DNA from: Maratus speciosus
Taxonomy: Eukaryota > Arthropoda > Arachnida > Araneae > Salticidae
Assembly: GCA_963932465.1 (NCBI GenBank)
Contig: OZ010798.1
Span: forward strand, 15,918,981 to 15,982,980
DNA: 64,000 nt
Direction of reading: 5' to 3'
The position numbers and the translations under genes were made by a program. Every line of letters begins with the position of its first letter. Position 1 is the first letter of the stretch. Positions 1 to 9,146 of the stretch are shown here, one piece after another. The notes beneath the pieces were generated by a model that was given only the letters and a program-made list of their open reading frames with translations, ran no database searches and had not been told where the DNA came from.

Positions 1-541
1 CCTTGTAAATGCTTTACTTCAACACCACTGTGAAAATAGTTTTTGACAATTTAAAAAAGGGTGGCATCATCTAAAAATAGACTGTTCAAGGAACTGCAGA
101 AACCCTTGCTGTCAACGTAGTAGAAATAATTTCTTACAATAAATATGGTAACAGAGGGGGAAAAAATCTGGGGACAGCAATAAATTGCACCATTTTTATT
201 AAAAAACAGTTTTTTAAAAATATATGGGCTATGCTACAGATAAGACATACAAAAATTGTCACAACTAAAAAAATTAACATTTTTGGCAATTGATTTATGA
301 TTTTACTGCAGTTGAAAAAGTAAAAAGGGAACATGGCATTTTAGCTATATCTGACACATTGAAACCATAACTGCACTAATATTATTTTTAATTACTGATA
401 ATACTTTGTCCACATTTACTCTAAACAGTCAGGAAAGTAATGTGAATGCTGAAAAAAAATTTTCGAAACTTTATTTTAGTAATTAAAAATTTTTAAAGTT
501 GGGGGACGTAGAATGTACAAGTTTTTTGAAAATGACCCATG
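1..541 (+). mobile_element. Right part of a TA-flanked DNA element (copy 1)
   Basis: This corresponds to 13652-14193, the right-hand part of the element described at 9147-14193. It ends in the same terminal sequence (GTACAAGTTTTTTGAAAATG, then ACCCATG) followed by TA at 542-543. The rest of the element is off the left edge. A weak reading frame on the minus strand (134-334) lies in AT-rich sequence and has no recognisable domain, so I do not call it a gene. Confidence 0.7.
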
Positions 542-1132
542 TAGCCAAAGTTTGTTCTCTGTGCCTCATATAAAAAAGTGTAATTAATTCACCAACAACA
601 CATAATGATTTCCTAATTCAACGAATTTCCTTTAATAAAAAAACCTTTAGGTATACATACATCGATTTAAATTTTATAGTGATTTTTGTAAATGATCATC
701 TGTTATACTAGAGCTTTCTCAACTAAAAATTTTCTATTACTGTTAAATCTTCAGCTTTTAATGATGCACGTGAAAAGCGTCTTCAAAGTTTAGTCTTATA
801 TGCATTGCTTGCTTTTTAATGTACATTCACATCTTGAGTCAGCCATGACTGATAATTATAAACAGTGAAATTCATACCAATAAATAAAAGAGTGTCTCAT
901 TTGAGCCGGTAAATTCCAAATAAATGAGTAATGTTGAAAATTTCGAAAGGAAGAAACAAGATTTTAGGAATACAGTTAGTTTCGGTCTGGTCGAATTTTC
1001 AGCAGTGTTTTTCCCGAAAACGAATTTGGGGTTAAACTCAAATTTTGGACCGTAAACGAAACTGAATTTTTGGTCAATCACCACCTCTAACTGTGCTACA
1101 AGTTACAAAGAAGAACAGAGTCTTGATAAGAC
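542..1132. other. Unclassified AT-rich sequence (copy 1)
   Basis: I see no gene here. A 70-codon open stretch on the minus strand (872-1084, repeated at 14518-14730) has no family resemblance. Its conservation is fully explained by the segmental duplication. The equivalent in copy 2 is 14196-14778. Confidence 0.6.
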
Positions 1133-1872
1133 TCCTATAACAGAGATTCTCAAACTATGGTACGCGTACCAGTACTAATACGTGAAATAAAATAAAATAT
1201 ACAGCTATAACGATGAGTTGCTGGAATCCATATTCAAAACAATGAATGTAACATAATTTTGGTTAGTGAAAAAAAGAATACCTTCTGATATCCGAAAAAG
1301 ATCTAAAATTCCTGCTTGTTTTTAGCAAAATATATCTTTGCTTTAAGTTCTTTATATAAAAAACAAATACAGGAATAAACTAAGCATCTAATCTGACTTA
1401 TGTCTAAAACTAAGATTGAACCAGACATAAGGAAGCAGTGTTTGATACAGCAAGCACACCCTTATAATAATTAGCAATATGAGGGAATTAGTAAGGTCAC
1501 TTCTACTGTATAGCTATCAATATACGCCAATATATCATTAAGCATTCTAGCTTTTTTCTATCAAAACACTATATTTTGATAATGTACATATTATTAACAC
1601 TTTCATCGCGGCAATGGCGCGCTTTGTCCCACCCTCTGCGCTAAAGACCTGATCCGCTCTTCGCAGCACTAAAATTGAAACAAAGCACAAATTCATTTAA
1701 AACTCGTTTATTTTACTTTGAAACTTAATAATCAATAACAATTTTCCCTCTATTGATTTGTTTGTTCTTAGAAACATAAAAAAAAAATCCTAACCGAAAA
1801 TGTTTTCAGTTGTGATGTCGTGAAAGTGACTGTGCAGTTTGAAACTTCGCTTCGAGGAGGTCAAGAACTCTC

Positions 1873-1915
1873 TCCCCTGATGATGGCTCGTTAGAAAGAG
1901 CACGAAACGTTGGGA
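1873..1915 (+). other. Hammerhead-like / Penelope-like CTGATGA...GAAAC motif (copy 1)
   Basis: CTGATGA (1877-1883) is followed by a GCTC/GAGC stem (1886-1889 with 1898-1901) and GAAAC (1904-1908). The flanking TCCC (1873-1876) and GGGA (1912-1915) can pair. CTGANGA, a hairpin and GAAA form the conserved core order of hammerhead ribozymes, which are known in Penelope-like elements. However, the base pair expected next to the core is mismatched and helix III would be minimal. I regard this as a candidate only. The copy in the duplicate is at 15531-15563. Confidence 0.35.
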
Positions 1916-2046
1916 ATAATTTGTAATGTGTTTTTAATATAGATTTTATTTACATGTACGCTGATGAGTATCGTAAGATTTTTAATTATTAAAAATCCTA
2001 AATATTGCATAAATTATTGGGTCGTTCGGAAAGTCGTGTACGTTTA

Positions 2047-2156
2047 GGAAAATCAATTCGTACCGGAAAATTCTGCCCGGTATTTATTAGCATTAGGTAT
2101 CGGAATCAATGTCTAATAATTAAATGATAGAATTTTCCGGTACGAACTGATTTTCC
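2047..2156. repeat. 28-bp inverted repeat with 54-bp spacer
   Basis: Arms at 2047-2074 and 2129-2156 are nearly perfect inverted copies centred on CGTACCGGAAAATTCT, able to form a long hairpin. Just upstream, TTGGGTCGTTCGGAAAGTCG (about 2020-2039) resembles a mariner terminus, but no partner end was found. The duplicate copy is at 15695-15804. Confidence 0.75.
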
Positions 2157-2379
2157 TTGATTGTATAGCACAAAATTAGCACTCGCCAGGCGTCGAGTAA
2201 CACTTAAAATGTGGCGATCAACTTTATTGTCCTCACTCGCCAAACTCAATGGGCACCACTCGCCAAACGCGATGGTTGAAAGATCGATGCCAGGGAGGAA
2301 AGGGGTAAAATTCGTTCGGAATTTACGGCGTCCAAATCCGCGATTCTCCCGAACGTAAGAAAAGAAAGTAACAGGAGTG

Positions 2380-3043
2380 ATTCTGTCTCGAATTTTCCGA
2401 AAATTTAAGGCACTCGATTCCGAAAATAAAAAACTGTCATTAGTCCGAAAATTCGGACATAAAAATATCGCTAATTTCGATATGGTAAAAAAATCAATTC
2501 CGTCAATCGTTCGTAGAAAAAAAATCACCAATTCCGTCAAAGAATCCCGAAAAAACGTGAATTTCGCCCAAGGACCATGTAAAAAACACGAATTACGTCA
2601 AAACATCGCAGAAAAAACGCAAATTTCGAAAAGATCGTGGAGAAAACGCAACTTTTGTGACAAGATTGTGGAAAAATGCAAATTTCGTGCAAAGATTGCG
2701 GAAAAAACGGAAATTTTGACAAAGAATCGAGTAAAAGAACCACAAAATTCTTCAAAGTATCGCGGAAAAACGCAAATTTTGCGAAAAGATCGCCTAAAAA
2801 CGCAATCTTGAAAAAAAAAATGCAGATATTTTCAAAGAATGGCGAAAATATCCACAAATTTCGTTAAAAGATTACAAAAAAAAGCAATTTTGTGAAAAGA
2901 TCGCGGAAAAAACGCAGATTTCGTCAAAAGATCGCAAAAACCGCAGATTTTGCAAAAGGTCACGAAAAAAACGTGAATTTCGTCAAAAGATCGCAAAAAA
3001 AACACGAAATTCGTTAAATGGTCGCAGAAAAATGCATATTAGT
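2380..3043. repeat. Degenerate minisatellite, period about 31 bp (copy 1)
   Basis: About 20 diverged units of roughly 31 bp follow the pattern GATCGCGGAAAAAACGCA then TTTCGTCAAAA. Adjacent units near 2900-3020 measure 31, 28, 31 and 31 bp. Because 31 is not a multiple of three and the unit rarely produces stops, long Lys/Asn/Arg-rich frames appear in all three forward frames. Complementary Phe-rich frames appear on the other strand. I therefore do not annotate these frames as proteins. The array ends just before a poly-C run at about 3070-3088. Confidence 0.8.
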
Positions 3044-3149
3044 TAGTCCCGATGGGGGTGGGGTGCCTCACCCCCCCCCCCCCCCCCCTCGAAAACCTTC
3101 TGAAAATTTCCAGTGAATTTATTTCATTGCAATTAATAGTAAAAATAAT

Positions 3150-3360
3150 TTTTTTCAGTTGAGTGTAATCATATCGAATGGTAAGTAATATATATTAGTA
3201 AATTACAATGTTGATAGTTAGAAAAAACCCAATTTTGTATGGAGCGTACATAGCTTTGTTACTGGCCAGTGGTTTAAAAAAAAACTGGCCAGTGAAAAAA
3301 ATCAGTGTACTGGCCAATGGCCAGTGGGTAAAAATGTTAATTTTGACCTATACTTGATTG
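3150..3360. repeat. Dispersed repeat with TGGCCAGT motifs
   Basis: This stretch (GTGTAATCATATCGAATGG... ending in several ACTGGCCAGTG motifs) has relatives at 16820-17020 (the duplicate), 58800-58899, 63430-63619 and 63630-63810. The TGGCCAGT palindrome recurs four times here within about 70 bp. Its class is unknown. Confidence 0.6.
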
Positions 3361-4008
3361 ATAGCTAATATCCCTGGAAGACGAGTTATCTCGTCCCTCG
3401 CGCATAGCGAATGCTCCTGGAAGACGAGTTATCTCGTCCCTCGCAATGAAAGTGTTAAAATGTAATGATGATACAAGCTTTTATTTGAATGTTAATATAA
3501 AGCAATCAAACTAAGTACCAATTTAATAATGTAACCATGCAACTAAATACAGTAATATCTGCTCAAACGGAAGCACAAAATACTGGAAAAATATTTCTTT
3601 TTAAACATATTCCGTTTACACAGGTTTTTCTGTATCAGCATCGAATTTGTAGCCTGGTGGTACGCGGAAGTATGAACTTCTGTTCAGTGGTACGTCGGTC
3701 TAAAAGTTTGGGAACCCTGTCCTATAACATACGCTTTGAGTGGCGATTTCTTCATTTGAAAGCAAAATTTCCAGCAGGCATTGCTTGCTGCCACTATAGT
3801 TCCCTTAGTCGATACGGAAAGTGTTTGAACTTTCATGACTGCTGCTGACGTACTATTGGTTATAAATGAAAAAAAATACCACACATTCCTTATAGATTAA
3901 GCTAACAATGGAACAATATAAATTTATGAGCAATAAAATATGCTAATAAAAAGATAGGAACATTCTTTTTTGAACAGCCCTCGTATTTAAAGGATAATTT
4001 ATTAAAAT

Positions 4009-4474
4009 CAGCGTTTGACATCCTTGGTGGTCCGCTGGTCCGAGACCACCAAAAATACATTAAACCACTAATTTGAAAAATGTAGTGGTCTGCAGATCCA
4101 GTAACTTTTCTCCCCTCTCTCACAGGTAAACTTAAATTTTCCCTTCCCTGAGAAAATCGCAACCAAATACAAATCGCACAAAAATAAATAAAAACTGCAT
4201 TTTTTAATCGAAATAAAATATCTAATTATTAATTTTATAGTTTTTCTTTATGTACTACTGTTTAATTTTTAGTAAATTATAATTTTACATTTTATTATGT
4301 TGAAAATTTTGGATTACTGTAAAGGAAGTTCGGTTTATATTCTAAGAAGGAAGGGGGGGGGGGTGTCACTGAAAAGGTTAAAGGGACTAGCCAGTGATGA
4401 TGACTACGGACCAGTAAATTCTCATGTTACTTGTCTTTGGGACCAGTGACATTCTTTTATCATTTCTACCACTG
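4009..4474. repeat. Dispersed GTGGTCC repeat, copy 1
   Basis: This repeat of about 470-510 bp occurs three times (4009-4474, 17678-18162, 55453-55964). It begins near CATCCTTGGTGGTCCGCTGG and ends near GGGACCAGTGAC...CTACCACTG. The ends CAGCG and CACTG suggest hAT-like termini, but I could not identify matching target duplications. No coding potential is visible; the 86-codon minus frame over it is not conserved in the diverged third copy. Confidence 0.65.
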
Positions 4475-4795
4475 AAAATGCAACTTTTAAGACGAATTTT
4501 ACAAAAAATGATCGACGTGTGCACGGAATTTTAATACAATTATAATTATTTAAAAAAACATATTGAAAGTTTATTTAGATTAATTGCATTTGATTAAAAG
4601 TGTATAAGTATATTCTTACATTCTTGCAGGATTCGCTTTGGATTTGCATTGATAGATATGATTGCAATGAAGTCGGGGAATGAATTTCATTGTTCTACAA
4701 ATCATGTTGTTAAAAAGAAATATATATTTTTATACGGGGTGTTTCTTCTTGTCATACATTAATACTTAATTTCTAAACCTTAAATTTTAGAGCTA

Positions 4796-5392
4796 CAATT
4801 TATTCCCTCAAATCCACACAGCTTGGGACCAGAGATTGTGCAGATTTTAGAATTTTGTGGATTTCTAGTCATTGATTTGTTTACATTTTTTAAACAGTAA
4901 TTTTAATGTAATAATGCAATCAAAATTATAATGAATGTCTTCAATATAGTAAAATATTAAAATAATTAAGTAAAGTAATAAACTAAAATCATAAAAAGTT
5001 AGATAATTTAAAAAAATGATTAAATTATTAAAAGTAAAGATCAAGAAATAGTTAATAATGTATTATTAAATATGCATAATAAAGATGAAAATTTTTCAAT
5101 GAAACTTTCCATTTAAAAGGTAACCTATTAATTCACATCAATATCATAAAGTAAGGCAGTTTTATTTCAGTTTTAGCTAATCTAAATACCAAAAAACTTA
5201 ATACATAAATATTTGGTAAAGAGATTGTAATTACCAATAATAACAGCAATATCTTGATTTTTTCTTTTTTATAAATTTATACTTCTCTCACGAACAACCA
5301 GTCATATTATCGAGAATTACATATTAAAATAGATACAGAATGATATAAAACTAAAAAGTCTTGTAATTTTGTCCTTAGATCTGAACTAAAAG
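4796..5392 (+). mobile_element. pogo/Tigger-type MITE, interrupted by SINE (copy 1)
   Basis: This belongs to the commonest repeat family here. The consensus starts CAGTAGACTCCCTCAAATCC and ends GGGAGTCTACTG, is flanked by TA, and is about 650-800 bp. Here the 5' end is degenerate (CAATTTATTCCCTCAAATCC after TA) and the 3' end is cut off where the SINE begins. The CAGTAGA-type terminus and TA target are typical of pogo/Tigger-group elements. Confidence 0.8.
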
Positions 5393-5619
5393 GCCCCACC
5401 AGTGGCCGAGAGGTTCTGCTCTCGAAGCTGGTAGACGGGAAGTGCTGGGTTCGAACCCAATCGCGCCCGTCGGCCTAATCGTTCGTAGTTTTCTTCGAAC
5501 CTTGGATATCCAAGCGTTAATACGGGTTAGGTTCCCTTAGAAAGACCCCCCACGAAGGGCACTCCCCCTTAGGGCCTATACCTCTCGTTTTGATAATTGG
5601 CCGTCATAAACACAACCTT
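5393..5619 (+). mobile_element. tRNA-derived SINE, copy 1
   Basis: It has a tRNA-like head with an A-box TGGCCGAGAGG (5403-5413) and a B-box GGTTCGAACC (5448-5457), spaced as in a class II (Ser/Leu-like) tRNA. An unrelated body follows (GGGTTAGGTTCCCTTAGAAA...GATAATTGGCCGTCATAAA). A second copy lies at 62332-62573, which defines the boundaries. SINEs of this type are transcribed by RNA polymerase III and mobilised by a LINE. No partner LINE is present in the window. Confidence 0.85.
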
Positions 5620-5944
5620 ACCAGTCTCCGAGGAAGAGACTCAAGGGCGAAAAATTCCATTCTCCCATTGGTTGACAAGAAACAAGAATCCCGCGATTAC
5701 TTCTCAAGGTTACAAGTCCTGATAATTGAGCAGTGGTAGACACTTCTTCCTAACAAATCAGAAGACACAGTGTCACTGGAGATTATTTTAAGTATTAAGT
5801 TGCAATCATATTAAATTTTCTTTGCGACATGTAAGGAATTTTAATCACGGAAAACAGTGATATGGTATTTTTTTAAATATCCTTTTTTTCCCTGCAAATT
5901 GATAAAACTGACTTTCTTTTAAAAAAGTAATCAATTTAAATATT
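5620..5944. other. Unclassified AT-rich sequence
   Basis: It is present in both segmental copies (about 19046-19389 in copy 2). It contains ACCAGTCTCCGAGGAAGAGA near its left end, shared by both copies. I see no gene or terminal repeats. Confidence 0.5.
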
Positions 5945-6423
5945 TTAGACTTATTATTGTGTAACTTATTTTTAAATTACGCATTACTTATATTTTCCTT
6001 TTCTATATACAGGTGTATGTAAATTTAAACTTAAAAAAAAATCAAACATATTCCATATTTTAAAAATAAAAAATTAATATTTATACGAAAACTAAAATTA
6101 ATAATTTTTGATTTATAGCTTTGCATCAGGAGGACAGAAGCTTAGGGGATTAGTCGCCCCCCCCCCTCCCCGAAATAATATCCTGACATTTTGTAACTTA
6201 TTTTTAAATTACACATTACTTATATTTTCTTTTACTATGTACAGGTGTAAATTTAAACTAAAAAACAAAAACAACAGAAAAAAAACATATCCCATATTTT
6301 AAAAGTAAAAAATTAATATTTATACGAAAACTAAAATTAATAATTTTTGATTTATACCTTTGCATCAGGAGGACAGAAACTTAGGGGATTAGAACCCGCG
6401 ATACTTATTTATTAATCAATATA
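5945..6423. repeat. A/B tandem repeat array (copy 1)
   Basis: A partial A unit, one full A unit (6117-6355, about 239 bp) and a B unit starting at 6356 are each headed by CTTTGCATCAGGAGGACAG. The B unit is interrupted after CAATATA by the GGGGAGAGTGG element at 6424. The 64-codon frame at 6108-6302 is an A-unit accident that also appears at 19539. Confidence 0.8.
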
Positions 6424-7244
6424 GGGGAGAGTGGTAATGAATGGGCCATTAACAAAATATGAAAAAGTATTTGCATAAAATTATTTTAGATGCCACCAAT
6501 AGCTGAAGTTATTTGTTCTACCAAACTCATCCAATTTTCCATTATTTCGGAGAAGCCATTTTCCCACTAGAGTAGGATGGTCAAGAATCTGATTGAAAAG
6601 TAAATTTTTTCACTTTCCAGTAAGATAAATAAGCTGAAAAGTATCTATTATTTCATTGCAGATATATGTATTAGCAAGTCTTTGCATGTCTGTAAACTAA
6701 TTTCAGGATGTATTTAGATGTTATTTGAATTTGATGTATTAAAAAAACCTGAATATATTCCAGAAGTATAGGTGGGGCTGAATGGGCCACTATATCATGG
6801 TCATGAATGGGCCACCTTTGGATCATGAAAATATGGGTTTTCTTCCTACTTTTATGATCTTCTCTTTAACGTGAAACATAACTGGCTGTCATGGATTTAG
6901 ATTTAATTATTTTCTAGTTAGAATAGGTTTATAGTGATGTCTAAAAAATAATTTGTACATTTTCACTCTAAGAAATATTAGTTATTAATTAGAAACATAA
7001 GTTAAATTATATAAATGATTAATGTGAAATGTCTAGTTGTTGATCAGTATTTTCCCATTTGATATGAAACTAGAATAATTGTTTACATTCTGAATCTGAT
7101 GGATAGAATAAATAATACCAGAAATTTACACTAAATAGTCAATTAATAGGCAGTTCAACTCTGTTACAACCATGTCGTTTAATATTAATTTTGAAAAATA
7201 TAAATTTTGTTAAATCATAATGTGTATTATCTATTATTTTTATG
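6424..7244. mobile_element. TA-flanked GGGGAGAGTGG element, truncated (copy 1)
   Basis: The left end GGGGAGAGTGGTAATGAATG follows TA (6422-6423). The internal GAATGGGCCA motif is repeated. Sequence matches 20246-21066, then breaks off at the duplication boundary, so the right end is missing. Confidence 0.8.
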
Positions 7245-7923
7245 TGCTGGCAAGATCTAGACAACTATTAAAAATTAGGTTAATGAATATCTTAATTTAT
7301 CTATAAATTCCCTAGCACAAGCTAACAAGAGTGTTGGGCGCACCCTTTTCTCCGAACTTACTTGATCCAAAAGAAAATCTATCTTATAGGGGCCTCTAAT
7401 TATAGAGGACCTGGTGATCGTAAAGCCTAGTTAGTTAATAGATAACCTACGGTCATTTACCTAAAAGGTTATCTTGGATAAATAAGACAATGCGTTGTGA
7501 AATGTTTAGAAGATAACTAACCTATGGCCAATTGGTTTGAAGGGAAATATATAATAAAATCAAAACCACTAAATATAACTCCCCAATTTTCAGACAAACC
7601 AACCCTACAAGATAAATTTAATTATGGCTTTTACATATATGGTCTAATAATAATATTAAGCAGTCAGGTAATTTCTAAATACGTAAAATAAGTAATTAGC
7701 AAGACTTTTAACAAATAATAACAAAGAAGGGAATTAATAATAATAAATCATTTATTTACACCACAGGCAAATTATATTAAGTTACAATTAAATAATTCAT
7801 ACTTTTACCATCCAAAATAATAACTCATGAAAAAAAAAAACACTAATTTGGATATTAATTGAAGTTGACAAGTTCTCCTGGGCACCCTATTCCCAATTCA
7901 AACATTTGATATTAATACGGTAC
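7245..7923. other. Unclassified sequence between the segmental copies
   Basis: It begins at the duplication breakpoint (TGCTGGCAAGATCTAGACAA). It contains GTGTTGGGCGCACCC near 7331 and GGGCACCCTATTCCC near 7880, which face each other loosely, but not convincingly enough to call an LTR. There is no open reading frame of note. Confidence 0.4.
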
Positions 7924-8057
7924 ACAATTTTGATTGCATTATTAGATCTTAATTACTGTTTATAAAATGCAAACAAAGCAATGACCAGAAATCTGCAATA
8001 TTCTAAAATCCACACAACCTCTGGTTCCAAGCTGTGCGGATTTCAGGGAGTCTACTG
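7924..8057 (-). mobile_element. pogo/Tigger-type MITE fragment
   Basis: This is the 5' terminal 130 bp of the CAGTAGACTCCC family in minus orientation, ending GGGAGTCTACTG before TA. The rest is missing. Confidence 0.75.
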
Positions 8058-8180
8058 TATTACCATATCTTCACTCATCGTCTAAATTTTAATGGTGCTT
8101 TTTAAGGTAGTTCATATTCAATGCAGTACACTTGTCCGACATTTTTTCGCACTTTAAAAATATTCTGGAAATCACTTTTT

Positions 8181-8549
8181 AGGTGCGTTCGTAATTATAT
8201 AAATACATAACAGCTGTAGTCGTCGTTCAGTCCGACCGCATATAACAGAGCAAAAACTACCCAACCGAATGGTCTGAAATTTTAAATATATAATTGTTGC
8301 AAAATTTTGTCGAGTCGTTTCAAATTTTATGAAAATCAGACGTACAGCTTAATTACAGGGACAATCAAAAGCTTTCAGTTACATTACGGCCAATGGGAAG
8401 AAAATTATTTCAAGTGCATTTTAAAGATGTTACAGCGTTTCGAACGGAATGAAATGGATAGGCACTTAGGAAGTGCACTAAAATATACATTCAATACAAT
8501 ATGCGGTTCAAAAAATATTTATAAAACTAGTTATAGTACGAACGCACCT
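8181..8549. mobile_element. Short TIR element AGGTGCGTTCGTA
   Basis: The ends are inverted repeats AGGTGCGTTCGTA. A relative lies in opposite orientation at 54482-55002, and homology extends about 40 bp beyond this element's right end (CAAGTTGGAAATT), so the mobilised unit may be longer. A 130-codon frame overlapping it (8307-8699) runs from the repeat into flanking sequence and shows no domain; I treat it as spurious. Confidence 0.6.
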
Positions 8550-8600
8550 CGTTTGATGTGTAATTTCCAACTTGTTTTAATAAGTCCCTCAAAATGGCCT

Positions 8601-9146
8601 TCGGCTTCTAATGATGAAAATTCACATCCCACGAAATTGTCCTTCACATTAGGTAATCTATCTCATCTTCCTGTAACATCACCTTCAAATTTAAACTAAC
8701 TTCTACATGAACATCCTGTTGTTCGGGTATGAAGAGTCTCAGAAGTGGACAAACAAGTTTCATGTTCAAATTTCAGTTATCAACGGTTGACTGGCACACC
8801 GTTATAACAGCAATATTTTTGAAAGTTCTCGTATCTGACGATCTTTTCTGACAATACGAGTAATAATGACGTTATTAATGTTCATTTCTGTAAGCTGAGT
8901 TACAGAAATTCCGGGTTCATATTCCTTTGAAGATGATTATTTTTCCCTTATGATTTAACTAAGGATCGACAGAAACTGTTTTTTTAAGACCGAAATAGAA
9001 ACCGAATTTCGGTAATCTTCCTATTTTCGCTCGAAAACGAAAATGTCCAAAAATTTTTTATGTAATTAATACATACATAAATATACATAATTATCAATTA
9101 GTAAAACGTGTTTATTAATTATACGTAGTTATTAATTAATTATATA
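8601..9146. other. Unclassified sequence
   Basis: It contains GACCGAAATAGAAACC-type sequence (about 8988-9055), similar in flavour to the hAT ends at 39534. No partner end or target duplication was found. I see no gene. Confidence 0.4.

Larger units (their letters stand above)
1598..3454. mobile_element. TTAA-flanked (piggyBac-like) element nested in the hAT, copy 1
   Basis: TTAA lies immediately outside both ends (1594-1597 and 3455-3458). The termini are inverted repeats CACTTTCATCGCG and, reversed, CACTTTCATTGCG. A TTAA target with short inverted ends is characteristic of piggyBac-superfamily elements, although Kolobok elements also use TTAA. No transposase is visible. Next to the right end a motif with a GACGAG-TTAT-CTCGTC hairpin occurs twice (about 3378-3400 and 3420-3442). 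The interior holds an inverted repeat, a ribozyme-like motif, a minisatellite, a long poly-C tract and TGGCCAGT repeats. Confidence 0.7.
1141..3719. mobile_element. hAT-like non-autonomous element, copy 1
   Basis: The left end reads CAGAGATTCTCAAACTATGG and the right end, reversed, reads CAGGGTTCCCAAACTTTTAG, a typical hAT-style terminal inverted repeat. Perfect 8-bp target duplications TCCTATAA lie at 1133-1140 and 3720-3727, which is diagnostic of hAT insertion. No hAT transposase remains inside. Most of the interior (1598-3454) is a later TTAA-flanked insertion, so the original element is only about 0.7 kb. Confidence 0.9.
1..7244 (+). repeat. Segmental duplication, copy 1
   Basis: Position 1 matches 13652 and the match runs to 7244/21066, where the copies part abruptly after a shared TTTTTATG. 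The offset grows from about 13651 to 13822 through small indels, a SINE-containing block present only here (about 5334-5613), and one extra B-A tandem-repeat module present only in the other copy. By eye the copies differ at only a few positions per hundred. The left boundary lies outside the window, so I cannot say whether this is a true tandem array with a period of about 13.65 kb or two dispersed copies. Confidence 0.95.

Noticed and set aside
2018..2040. Mariner end (TTGGGTCGTTCGGAAAGTCG)
   Set aside because: It looks like a mariner terminus, but no inverted partner, TA pair or transposase was found nearby. Kept only as a note.
2377..2811. A 144-codon Lys/Asn/Arg-rich open frame and overlapping frames on both strands
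   Set aside because: The frames follow from a stop-poor 31-bp tandem repeat, appear in every phase, and change phase with indels between the two copies.
3902..4162. An 86-codon minus-strand frame conserved in both segmental copies
   Set aside because: Conservation is due to recent duplication. The frame lies in a dispersed repeat, and the diverged third copy at 55453 does not preserve it.
7331..7895. LTR-like pair around GTTGGGCGCACCC and GGGCACCCTATTCCC
   Set aside because: Similarity is short, there is no TG...CA pair with a target duplication, and no retroelement coding sequence lies between.
8307..8699. A 130-codon frame overlapping a short TIR element
   Set aside because: It begins within a repeat arm and runs into the flank, with no recognisable motif. 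The relative at 54482 lacks an equivalent.
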